A stretch of DNA of 64,000 bases from Nakamurella sp. A5-74 (GTDB lineage: Bacteria > Actinomycetota > Actinomycetes > Mycobacteriales > Nakamurellaceae): positions 186,001-250,000 of the forward strand of contig NZ_CP159218.1 in NCBI RefSeq assembly GCF_040438885.1, read 5' to 3'. Positions within the stretch are counted from its first letter, which is position 1. The number at the start of each line of letters is the position of its first letter. Both the position numbers and the translations under genes were made by a program. Positions 53,674 through 62,012 of this stretch are shown in pieces. A model generated the notes under the pieces. The model had not been told where the DNA came from, made no database searches, and saw nothing but the letters and a program-made list of their open reading frames with translations.

Positions 53674-55359
53674 CCTAGCCTCGTGCTTTCATCGCGGGGT
53701 TCTTGAGGGTGTGTGTCGGTGAAGCAGAAAGGTGCTCTGACCTGCAAGGATGGTCTTGTCTAGGGACCGTCCGTGCTGAAGATCAGGAGCACCTTTCTGG
53801 TGTCGAACTCTACCTCGTTGTATCCGCGGGTCCGTGTTGATCAGTCCGCGTCGGGTGTGGTGTCCCATGCCGGTTCGGTGTTGTTGACCGCGACGGCGGC
53901 ACGGATCGGTCTGGACCGGGCGATGTCGCAGGTGTTGGCGCCGTGGCGGCCGCGGTTGGCGGTGCATGATCCGGGGAAAGTAGTGCTGGATCTGGCCATC
54001 GCGGTGGCGGTGGGCGGTGACTGTCTGGCCGACATCGCGTTATTGCGGGCCGAGCCGGGCCTGTTCGGGTCGGTCGCGTCGGATCCGACGGTGTCCCGCA
54101 CCATCGACCGACTCGCAGCCGACGCGGACAACGTTCTCGCCGCGATCGGCGCTGCGACGGCTGTGGTGCGGCAACAGGTGTGGGCGCTGCGCGGTCAGGG
54201 GTCCCCGATCCACGAGGTGTCCGCGGAGCGTCCGGTGATCATCGATCTGGACGCGACGTTGGTGACCGCTCATTCTGACAAGGAACTCGCGGCGCCGACC
54301 CACAAGAAGGGGTTCGGGTTCCATCCGTTGCTGGCGTTCATCGATCACGGGCCCGGCGGGACCGGTGAAGCCGCCGCCGGTGTGTTGCGGGCCGGGAACG
54401 CCGGTGCGAACACCGCAGCCGATCACCTCATTGTGATCCGGCAAGCGTTGAAGCAGCTTCCTTTCGGTGCCCGGCCTGGCCGGAAGGTGTTGATCCGCAC
54501 CGACGGCGCCGGCGGTACCCACGAGGTGCTGGACTGGCTGACCCGCCGCCGGTTGCAGTACTCGATCGGGTTCGCTCTGAACACCCGTCACGAGGCGAAG
54601 ATCCGGGCCCTGCCCGAAGCGGCCTGGACACCGGCCTACGACGCCGGCGGTGTCCAGCGGGACGGCGCCTGGGTCACCGACGTGACCGGCGTCCTGGACC
54701 TGACCGGCTGGCCACCCGGGATGCGGGTGATCGTGCGGGCCGAACGCCCACACCCCGGTGCGCAACTACGCTTCACCGACCTCGACGGGAACCGACTCAC
54801 CGCGTTCGCGACCAACACCAGCAGCGGTCAACTCGCCGACCTCGAACTACGCCACCGCCGCCGGGCCCGCTGCGAAGACCGCATCCGCAACGCGAAGGAC
54901 ACCGGTCTGCGGAATTTCCCGCTCCACGACTTCACCCAGAACCGCATCTGGTTGGCGATCGCCCTGCTCGCCGGGCAGCTCACCGCGTGGCTGCAGCTAC
55001 TGGCCCTGCACGGCACGAAAGCCGCTGTGTGGGAACCGAAACGACTGCGACTCAGGCTGTTCGCGACCGCCGGCCGCCTTGCCCGACACGCCCACCGAAC
55101 CTGCCTACGCCTACCCGCCCACGCGCCCTGGGCGCACCTGATCACCACAGCGATCAACCAGCTACACCCCGCGCCGACCTGACCCACCCAACCCACCCCG
55201 AACCCGCGACGATCAGCAACACCCCTGGGCCAGTGGAACCCCACGCCACCGCGCGACACGCGGCCCGAACCCCTACCCAGCAACACATCCGGAGGCGCAA
55301 AATGGTCCACAGACCCCGATCAGCCCGAGCCGGCCGCCCGACGAAAGATCGAGGCTAGG
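53674..55359 (+). mobile_element. IS1380-family insertion sequence
   Basis: Ends cctagcctcgtgctttcatc at 53674 and, inverted, cctagcctcgatctttcgtc at 55359 define a 1686-bp element. I found no matching 4-bp target duplication; an IS4 element later inserted across the right end, and the flanks may have recombined. Confidence 0.8.
53800..55182 (+). CDS. IS1380-family transposase
   Basis: A 460-residue IS1380 (DDE_Tnp_1-type) transposase: VVLDLAIAVAVGGDCLADIALL, ASDPTVSRTIDRLAADAD, IIDLDATLVTAHSDKELAAP with a catalytic Asp, GFGFHPLLAFID, VLIRTDGAGGTHEVLDWL with the second Asp, and RARCEDRIRNAKDTGLRNFP with the Glu. GTG 53800 follows aggag by about ten bases; GTG 53773 is an alternative that adds nine residues. 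Intact. Confidence 0.92.
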   Translation: MSNSTSLYPRVRVDQSASGVVSHAGSVLLTATAARIGLDRAMSQVLAPWRPRLAVHDPGKVVLDLAIAVAVGGDCLADIALLRAEPGLFGSVASDPTVSRTIDRLAADADNVLAAIGAATAVVRQQVWALRGQGSPIHEVSAERPVIIDLDATLVTAHSDKELAAPTHKKGFGFHPLLAFIDHGPGGTGEAAAGVLRAGNAGANTAADHLIVIRQALKQLPFGARPGRKVLIRTDGAGGTHEVLDWLTRRRLQYSIGFALNTRHEAKIRALPEAAWTPAYDAGGVQRDGAWVTDVTGVLDLTGWPPGMRVIVRAERPHPGAQLRFTDLDGNRLTAFATNTSSGQLADLELRHRRRARCEDRIRNAKDTGLRNFPLHDFTQNRIWLAIALLAGQLTAWLQLLALHGTKAAVWEPKRLRLRLFATAGRLARHAHRTCLRLPAHAPWAHLITTAINQLHPAPT

Positions 55360-55361
55360 CG

Positions 55362-56828
55362 CAATACCGTTCAGTTAGTGTGGGCTGGTGGTGTAGATCG
55401 GCGAGTGTGTGGGCTGTGGCCACCGGGTGTGGTGGCCGCGTTTGACGTGCCACTTCACGTACTTGCGCTTGATGACTCGTGGGTTCGCTCGCTTGCGCCG
55501 GCCGGGGTTGAGGCGGCCGGTGAGCCGGTGTAGGAAGGTCAGCCAGCTGCGGTGGCAGGCGTCAGGGTCGCGAGGGGGAAAAGTCGCCCTGGTGGGCGAT
55601 GGACTGGCGGGTGATCCGGAGCGCGGCAACGAAACTGACCCGGTCCGGGTCGTGACCGGCGTGCGCGGCGGCGTCGGTCATCAGGGATCGGATCGCGTAG
55701 TGGCAGCACAGGTGGCCCCAGATCTCCTGGAGGACCAGATCGGGCGACTTCGAGCGCAGCACGGTGCGGGGTCCGCGTTGGTGGGTCTTGAGTTCGTCGA
55801 ACGCGACTTCGATCTCCCACCGCTGGGTGTAGGCCGCGGCGAGGTCGACTGCGGTGACCTCGTCCGGATCGAGCATCGTGGTGAACAGCCGGTACCCGGT
55901 GGGATTGTCTCGTCCGTCGTCGATGGTGTAGTCGATGACACGGACCTTCATGGGCTCTGCGCGGCGTGCCGCGGCGGAGTGTGTCTGTTGCAGGTGGGCC
56001 AGCCAGGAACCGTCCGGGAGGTCCTGCAGGTGTACGGGTTTCGGCCCAGCCTTGTCCGTTCGCACCCGCCACAACAAGTCAGCTCCCGTAGCGGACGCGG
56101 TGCGCCACAACGCATAGGAGAAGAACCCGCGATCTGCGGTGAGTAGCATCCCCTTCTCCAGCCGGTTCAGCAGCGGCACGGTCAGCGCGGCCTCGGACTC
56201 GGCGTACACCCCGACGTTCGCCGCGAATATCGCGTGGGTGCCGCACTCGGCCAGCGCGAGGACCCTGGCCATCGGAAAGGCCGCCTGCTCACCCTTGTTC
56301 ACCCCCGCCCTACCGAAGTAGTCGGCATTCACCGGCGTATCGGCCACGTCCAGGCAGGTGCCGTCGATGGCCACCAGCCGCCGCCCTGCCAGCCACACCC
56401 CCGGCATCGCCTCAGTACCCAGCGGCACAGCGACCCGCTCGAACAGCGCCGCCAACGGCTCCGACCCCAACCGGGCCCGCGCCTGGAAGATCGCGGACTT
56501 GCTCGGCGGCTTGAACCTCTGCTGCCAGCCCGACACCCAGGACAGGCCATCAGTGAGCTGCGCCAGCACATCCTCATAGGAACCCTCGGAATACAACGCC
56601 ATCCCGATCGAGAAGTAAGCCATCACCCGCGCCGGCAACGATCTGTGACGCTGCTCTGTCCGCCCCGCCGCAGCCACCACCTCATCAACCAAATCCGGCG
56701 GGAACACCCGAGTCAACACCCCAACCGACACCAGATCCGACAACCGACGATCCGACTCCGGCTTCACCCACCCAGCACGCGGCATACCGCCACCCTACAA
56801 CAACCGCAACCTTAACTGAACGGTATTG
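55362..56828 (-). mobile_element. IS4-family insertion sequence
   Basis: Inverted ends caataccgttcagtta (55362) and the same sequence inverted at 56828 bound a 1467-bp element. A 10-bp target duplication aggctaggcg lies at 55352-55361 and 56829-56838. The target is the last bases of the IS1380 right end. Confidence 0.94.
55562..56785 (-). CDS. IS4-family transposase
   Basis: A 407-residue IS4 transposase with the IS4-type N-terminal domain (RLSDLVSVGVLTRVFPPDLVD and the SIGMALYSEGSYEDVLAQLT helix), then catalytic motifs RLVAIDGTCLDVADTP, GMLLTADRGFFSYALW and the YREK-type YTQRWEIEVAFDELKTHQRG. Intact, about 200 bp from the left end of the element. Confidence 0.94.
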   Translation of the reverse strand: MPRAGWVKPESDRRLSDLVSVGVLTRVFPPDLVDEVVAAAGRTEQRHRSLPARVMAYFSIGMALYSEGSYEDVLAQLTDGLSWVSGWQQRFKPPSKSAIFQARARLGSEPLAALFERVAVPLGTEAMPGVWLAGRRLVAIDGTCLDVADTPVNADYFGRAGVNKGEQAAFPMARVLALAECGTHAIFAANVGVYAESEAALTVPLLNRLEKGMLLTADRGFFSYALWRTASATGADLLWRVRTDKAGPKPVHLQDLPDGSWLAHLQQTHSAAARRAEPMKVRVIDYTIDDGRDNPTGYRLFTTMLDPDEVTAVDLAAAYTQRWEIEVAFDELKTHQRGPRTVLRSKSPDLVLQEIWGHLCCHYAIRSLMTDAAAHAGHDPDRVSFVAALRITRQSIAHQGDFSPSRP

Positions 56829-56920
56829 AGGCTAGGCGTGGAAACCTCAGCGGGACACCTGCAACACGCGGCAGGCCACCGCGGCCGGAACTGGCCCCCG
56901 GGGCGCTCCGTTTGCGACAC

Positions 56921-59365
56921 CTACTTCTTTCGCAAGTTGAGGTTGTAGGCCCCGCACGGACACCGCAAGGCGGTCTCGTTACCAGGCGGACCGTCTACCT
57001 CGATCCACGCGCCACAGGCGGCATTGGGGCAGGTGAACAGGCCGAGGAACTGCCTGCAGGCATCTACGACGGGTTCAAAGTCGGCCCTGCTCATCGTTGC
57101 CCAGTCGTTGTTGTGGACAAGCTTGTTGATGGCCCAGTTCTCTCCGTCCTGCTCCGAAATAGACTCGGCCCGTTGCGCTTTCATCGCCTCTACCTGTGCT
57201 TTAACGGAGTCGTTGTTCCATGAGTTGGCCGAAGCAGCAGCCTTCTTAAGGAGTTCGCCATGACGACCCTTCACTGCCGAGAAGAACGCGTTTAGGTCGT
57301 AGCTGTTGTCCGGGCGGAAGACCACCTGCCCTTGTAGGCCGGCTGCAATGTCTGACAGCTCGGCCTCTAAGTTGCGGCGGAGCTTGTGGGCAGCGCCGGG
57401 AACGTTATCGATCGCGAGGTCGGCCTCGATCTGAGACCAGATATCCGTGCCTTTCCCAAAGACCGGCCCGCCATCCACAGTCCAGCCATGCAAACGGGCC
57501 AACGAACGACGACCGACCAGACCCGAGGACTGCATCTGCCTCGCCCAGACCTCATCGTGAGTGGTGATGATGAACTGAACGTCAGGAAAAAAGTCCTTGA
57601 GGAGCTTGCAGAAATTTCGTCTGTGGTTGGCATCGACGGAGGTCACCACGTCGTCGAGAACAGCAAGGCGGAAGTTAGACCTGAGAAGCTGGTCAATCAA
57701 GGCGAGGTAGAGGCAGACACCCATTCCGTCTTGGTGACCCTCGCTATGGTATGCCATTGGTGGAAACATGCCGAGGCCATAGAAGTCCACCTCGAGTCCC
57801 AACTTGCCCGCAGTCGGTGCCAAGCCCGCCTTGAAGGTGGACTCGTCGTCAGAGTTGATCTGCCGGTAGTAGTTGCTGAAGTCGTCTTCCACCGACTTGT
57901 AGAGGGCCGTGAGCGCTGCGTCTGCCACCTCGTTAAACGTTTCGTAGACGGTCTGCGCCGTCTTGTTCGCGGACGCCGCCTTCGTTCTTCTCGCGCGGCC
58001 CTGGCGCACGCGCTTCCAACGCTCTTGTGCAACGGTGAGGAACGACTCCGCAGCTTTCGTAGCGGTCTGGTCGGGCAACGCCTCAACGGCTGCCTGCAGG
58101 TCTGGTAGACCCGTGGCTACGGCGGCTGGGACCGAGAGTATGTCCCCTGTGAGCCGGTCCAACTGGCAACGGGCGGTATCAACAGACCCGAGTTGCGTTT
58201 CAAGCATAGTGAGGTCTGTACCCCACGAACCAAGGTCCGTGTGCAACGTGTTCCTGTGAAGGGTGGCAGCATGCGGCTGGGAGGCTTGAATCAGGCCCCG
58301 CACTGTTTTGAGCTCGGTGGTCAGCATGTCGGTGGCGGAGCGCATGGCGCGTTGCAGGTCGGCCGCCGCCTGGGAACGCACCAGCTTAGCGCTCAAGTGA
58401 TCCCGCAGGGAATTTTCACCCTGCCAGCTTTGATCGCAGAGCGGACAGGTGCTCTCAGTGAGAAGCAGGCCAATCTCGACCAGTTGGCGGTGCCGCAGGG
58501 CGTCGAGGATGCCTGGGTCATCTTCCAGCTTACGAAGCGCGTCCACCAGTTCTTTGGCAGCACTAGTTAGAGTGTCGGACTGTGAGGTCGCCTCTCTCAA
58601 GGCTGTCACATCACGCAACGCCGACACCCTATTGAAGGAGATGCCGTCACCGCTCGCCAGGCCTTCTTTCAAGTTCGTCTGCTCGGTGATGATCGCCAAT
58701 GGATCGAGGCCCAACAGCTCGCGGTGCCTGTTGACCACATCGGTCATTTCCGGTGCCAGCAGTGTGGTCAGGTCGAGGTGGCGACGCATGGCGTCTTCTG
58801 CGCCGCTGACCTCGCTCGCGGCCTCCGAGGCAGACCTGCTGGTTTGGGTGAGGGCGGTACGAAGCAGTCGCCTAGTCTCGTCAACGCGGTCAAGCTTGAG
58901 GAGTGCTTGAACCTCTTGCGCCCGTTTTCCCGGTTCAGCGTTGACGTACTTCATTACCTCGCGACGGGCGAGGGTTACCTCGGGGTGCTGTGCCGCCCAC
59001 GCGACTGCGTCTTCGAGTTCCGGCGTAGAGGGCATCAAAACGTACTGGTCCGCTGTCCTCACACATCGGGTGAGAACGGCCTCTTGGCCGCTCGGCACGT
59101 GGACGATTGTCAGGCTGACGCGCGCAGCGTCGGGATTATCTCGTTGGTGCACGTGCGGGCCGTGCCTCAACACGCTCAGGCCACCGGTGCCAGCTCCCGT
59201 CAACCGTGCAACATTGCCCGTCAAGGCAAAATCGATGGCATCGACAACGCCGCTCTTACCGGAGCCGTTAGGCCCGAAGACGACAAACGATTGCTGGTTC
59301 AGGTTAAGGTCGAGCTCGCGGATTCCACGGAACTCTTGGATGCGGATTGCCTTGATCTGGATCAC
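56921..59365 (-). CDS. Rad50-like zinc-hook ATPase of the type III-like restriction operon
   Basis: An 814-residue SMC/Rad50-like protein. N-terminal IKAIRIQEFRGIRELDLNL with Walker A GPNGSGKSG at 31-39; coiled coil with CPLC hook near residue 306; C-terminal head with YHSEGHQDGMGVCLYLALIDQ as the signature region, Walker B RLAVLDDVVTSVDANHRR and switch His ITTHDEVW. The last ~35 residues form a zinc ribbon (CPNAACGAWIEV, RCPCGAYNL). The GTG at 59365 overlaps the stop of the 58-residue gene. It is the last gene of a four-gene operon with a methyltransferase and helicase-nuclease. Such an ATPase is not a standard part of type III systems. Confidence 0.82.
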   Translation of the reverse strand: MIQIKAIRIQEFRGIRELDLNLNQQSFVVFGPNGSGKSGVVDAIDFALTGNVARLTGAGTGGLSVLRHGPHVHQRDNPDAARVSLTIVHVPSGQEAVLTRCVRTADQYVLMPSTPELEDAVAWAAQHPEVTLARREVMKYVNAEPGKRAQEVQALLKLDRVDETRRLLRTALTQTSRSASEAASEVSGAEDAMRRHLDLTTLLAPEMTDVVNRHRELLGLDPLAIITEQTNLKEGLASGDGISFNRVSALRDVTALREATSQSDTLTSAAKELVDALRKLEDDPGILDALRHRQLVEIGLLLTESTCPLCDQSWQGENSLRDHLSAKLVRSQAAADLQRAMRSATDMLTTELKTVRGLIQASQPHAATLHRNTLHTDLGSWGTDLTMLETQLGSVDTARCQLDRLTGDILSVPAAVATGLPDLQAAVEALPDQTATKAAESFLTVAQERWKRVRQGRARRTKAASANKTAQTVYETFNEVADAALTALYKSVEDDFSNYYRQINSDDESTFKAGLAPTAGKLGLEVDFYGLGMFPPMAYHSEGHQDGMGVCLYLALIDQLLRSNFRLAVLDDVVTSVDANHRRNFCKLLKDFFPDVQFIITTHDEVWARQMQSSGLVGRRSLARLHGWTVDGGPVFGKGTDIWSQIEADLAIDNVPGAAHKLRRNLEAELSDIAAGLQGQVVFRPDNSYDLNAFFSAVKGRHGELLKKAAASANSWNNDSVKAQVEAMKAQRAESISEQDGENWAINKLVHNNDWATMSRADFEPVVDACRQFLGLFTCPNAACGAWIEVDGPPGNETALRCPCGAYNLNLRKK

Positions 59366-59538
59366 GCTAGCGCCTCCCCGGACTCCGCCTGGAACAGGTC
59401 AACCAAGGCCTGCGGCTTGGGCAATGGGTGGCCCGACAGCATCTCGGACAGCCGACCCGCAACACTACCCGGCACTTCGTGATTGCTCCTGAGTTGTGCC
59501 ACGAAGGTTTCGATAACTTCTTGTTCAGGACCAGGCAT
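59362..59538 (-). CDS. 58-residue protein in the restriction operon
   Basis: A small predicted helical protein (MPGPEQEVIETFVAQLRSN then VAGRLSEMLSGHPLPKPQAL). ATG 59538 starts 14 bp after the helicase stop, and its own stop overlaps the ATPase start, so it sits in the middle of a coupled operon. Its size and position suggest an adaptor or regulator between the helicase and the ATPase. No family was recognised. Confidence 0.6.
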   Translation of the reverse strand: MPGPEQEVIETFVAQLRSNHEVPGSVAGRLSEMLSGHPLPKPQALVDLFQAESGEALA

Positions 59539-59552
59539 CTGCCTACCCCCGC

Positions 59553-62012
59553 TCACGCGCGATCGCCCTCGATCAGATCCAGCCAACGCCCGTAAGCTTG
59601 CTTGATCATGGTCTCGGTGGCGAACAGGTAACGCCACTGCCCGTGGGTACCGACGTCGTTCACTTTCGCTACCCATGCCTTAGCCGCGCGACTCTTAGCC
59701 ACAACGCTCTCGTCGTTAGCATCGTCGTCAGCCTTTCCCTCAATGAGCCAATGGAGCCCATTGGAGTCGATGGCGATGAAGTCCGCGAAGTACCTGCCCC
59801 CGTCCCACTCGATCCAGACCGGACCGTTGGAGTAGATGCGCAGCCACCACTTGATCTGCGAGGAGGAGTCGAGCATGCGGGACAGAGTGAACTCGGTCGT
59901 TTTGGCGTCAAAGTTCGCCACCGGCTCAATGCTCTTCTGCCAGCCCTCGTAATGCATCCCCTTCGCGAAATCAGCCCACTTGCTGAGCCGCGGCGACGGC
60001 ATTGGCCGAGACGGAGGGAAAACAGGCACTTCGACGACGTTGAATTCCCAAGTAGGGGTAGTCGCCCGCAATTGGTAGGCCTTCACGATCATGGACTCAA
60101 TGGCCCGTGTCGCAAGCGCCGTGCGCTTCACACTCCACTGCGCGTGCTCATCGCTGGTGACGCCTGCCCCGTTGAGGAACCAACCCATGACCTCACCGGC
60201 GGCCTGGTCTTCTGTCAGCGTCGACTCGACCACCCCCAGCGCGAGCACCTTGTCTTCGAGCTGCTTCTTGACGACAGACCAAGTGAGATTCTCCACGTAT
60301 GCCCGCTCCTCCTCGAGGAAACGCTCACCAACCACAACCTCGCCGCCGGCTCCTCTCTCTGCGTCGAGGGCCACGCGCTTCATGTACACCGATTCATCTG
60401 ACAAATACTTAGCACCGAGGTCGCGGGCCTGTTGCTCCGTGACCAACTTGAGCGAGAACTTCGTCGGAACGGCCTGGCGCTCGAGGCGAGGGAACAGGAT
60501 CCGAGGCGCACCAGGCACCGGCGCAACCAAGGTCATAGTGGCCGCGGCTCCCTTCTCCTGCTGGCCCACCGTGGTGTTGTACTCCTGCATAAGCAATAGG
60601 ACGGCGGGGTCGATTGACTCGCCCACGTGCTGGTTGTCGAAGACGAACGTGAGGCCTGTCTGCGGAGTCCCGTCATCTGTTGCAGGGGCTGGCTGCTCAT
60701 CGCCGCCTTGACTATCGTCTGTTGCGATGGGCTTGGCTGTCGGGGTGGTCTTGAGTTCCGATGCCGCGCTAGCGCGCTCCTCAAGCACCTGTTCCAGCAG
60801 GGCCTTCTTGCTGGCGAGCAACTGTCGGTAGGACTCATGGGCAACGATGTCCACAGTGTCCACGGCCTCAATGGAAGTGCGCTCACCGAAGGGCAGACGT
60901 AGGCCACGGCCAAGGACTTGCTCCGTGAGGGTGGCGGACAGCAGGGGGCGGAAGCTTACGATGACGCCGATGTTTCGTACATCCCAGCCCTCCTTCAGCT
61001 TGTCCACACTGACCACCGCACGGACTGGCGAGGTGGCGTCCTCCACAGCCTTTAACGCGCGGAGCGCTTGATCGCTCGACCCGCCCGTGATGAGGAGGAC
61101 CTGACCTGACTCTGTGAGGAAGTCAGACCGGAGCGTCTCTGCCACCTGCTCTGCCTTCTTGACCTCCTCGCAAACGATGAATAGGACGGGTACAACGACG
61201 GACTTGTTTAGTGCGTGTGAGTAGGCGCGCCACGCTGCCTCCTTCACGTCACGCAGGTGACATGCATCCGCCAGCTGGGAGCGTGTGTCCTTCGTGCCGT
61301 CCTCGCGGTACACAATTACGGGGATTTTCACCAGGCCATCTGCAATGGCCTCAGCGAGGCTGTAGCGGAATATGACCTTTCCCGCCGAAACATCCTGCTT
61401 ATTCGGCGTGGCAGTGAGCCCCACGATGGCACGGGCGCCGAGGTCACGGATGGTGCCTCCGTACTTCTCGGCATCCCCGGAGTAAACGTGGTGCTCATCC
61501 GCGACGACAACGAGGTCGCCCAGCCCCTGCAGGTGGGTATACAGCGCGTCGCCCATGCTCTCGTTTAGATCGTGCATCTTGCGTCGCATGTCGTCACTGG
61601 GCTTTAGTAACGTCTGCACCTTAAAGACAAACAACTTCAACTTCATGGGGTCGTTCATATCTTCCACACGCTGCTTAAAGTTCTCAGCGGTAATCACGAC
61701 CGGCTCCCAGGCGGCGCCGTCGATGTACTTCCGTGTGCCGGGTGTGAAGTTGGCGATTGTCTTTTCGTAGATGACATCCAGCGGCACGATCATGACCACG
61801 TTCCGCACGCCGGCCTCGGCCAAATACTCCAGGAGGCCAGCGGCGAGATAGGTCTTGCCTACGCCAGTAGCAAGGTCACAAATGAACTCCCGACCGTTTC
61901 CTTCTTGTAGGTTATCGGCCACCTTGTGAAGGGCTCGCCGGTTGGGGTCTCGCAGGTCGAGGCGAGCCGCGATGGCCTCTACGAGCTGTGGGTCGTACGT
62001 CACCCAGGTCAT
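59553..62012 (-). CDS. res: type III Res-like helicase with C-terminal PD-(D/E)xK nuclease
   Basis: An 819-residue superfamily 2 protein. Walker A ATGVGKT at about 48-54, DEHH box VVVADEHHVYSGD (172-175), GLTATPNK, second-lobe VVSVDKLKEGWDVRNIGVIV and LGRGLRLPFGE. The C-terminal nuclease carries DFIAIDSNGLHWLIEGKADDD, with the Asp and the EGK of a PD-(D/E)xK active site (about residues 745-760). It overlaps the methyltransferase stop by 4 bp. In type III systems Res translocates or senses two head-to-head unmethylated sites before cutting. DEHH instead of the usual DEPH/DEAH spelling is a minor variation. Confidence 0.85.
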   Translation of the reverse strand: MTWVTYDPQLVEAIAARLDLRDPNRRALHKVADNLQEGNGREFICDLATGVGKTYLAAGLLEYLAEAGVRNVVMIVPLDVIYEKTIANFTPGTRKYIDGAAWEPVVITAENFKQRVEDMNDPMKLKLFVFKVQTLLKPSDDMRRKMHDLNESMGDALYTHLQGLGDLVVVADEHHVYSGDAEKYGGTIRDLGARAIVGLTATPNKQDVSAGKVIFRYSLAEAIADGLVKIPVIVYREDGTKDTRSQLADACHLRDVKEAAWRAYSHALNKSVVVPVLFIVCEEVKKAEQVAETLRSDFLTESGQVLLITGGSSDQALRALKAVEDATSPVRAVVSVDKLKEGWDVRNIGVIVSFRPLLSATLTEQVLGRGLRLPFGERTSIEAVDTVDIVAHESYRQLLASKKALLEQVLEERASAASELKTTPTAKPIATDDSQGGDEQPAPATDDGTPQTGLTFVFDNQHVGESIDPAVLLLMQEYNTTVGQQEKGAAATMTLVAPVPGAPRILFPRLERQAVPTKFSLKLVTEQQARDLGAKYLSDESVYMKRVALDAERGAGGEVVVGERFLEEERAYVENLTWSVVKKQLEDKVLALGVVESTLTEDQAAGEVMGWFLNGAGVTSDEHAQWSVKRTALATRAIESMIVKAYQLRATTPTWEFNVVEVPVFPPSRPMPSPRLSKWADFAKGMHYEGWQKSIEPVANFDAKTTEFTLSRMLDSSSQIKWWLRIYSNGPVWIEWDGGRYFADFIAIDSNGLHWLIEGKADDDANDESVVAKSRAAKAWVAKVNDVGTHGQWRYLFATETMIKQAYGRWLDLIEGDRA

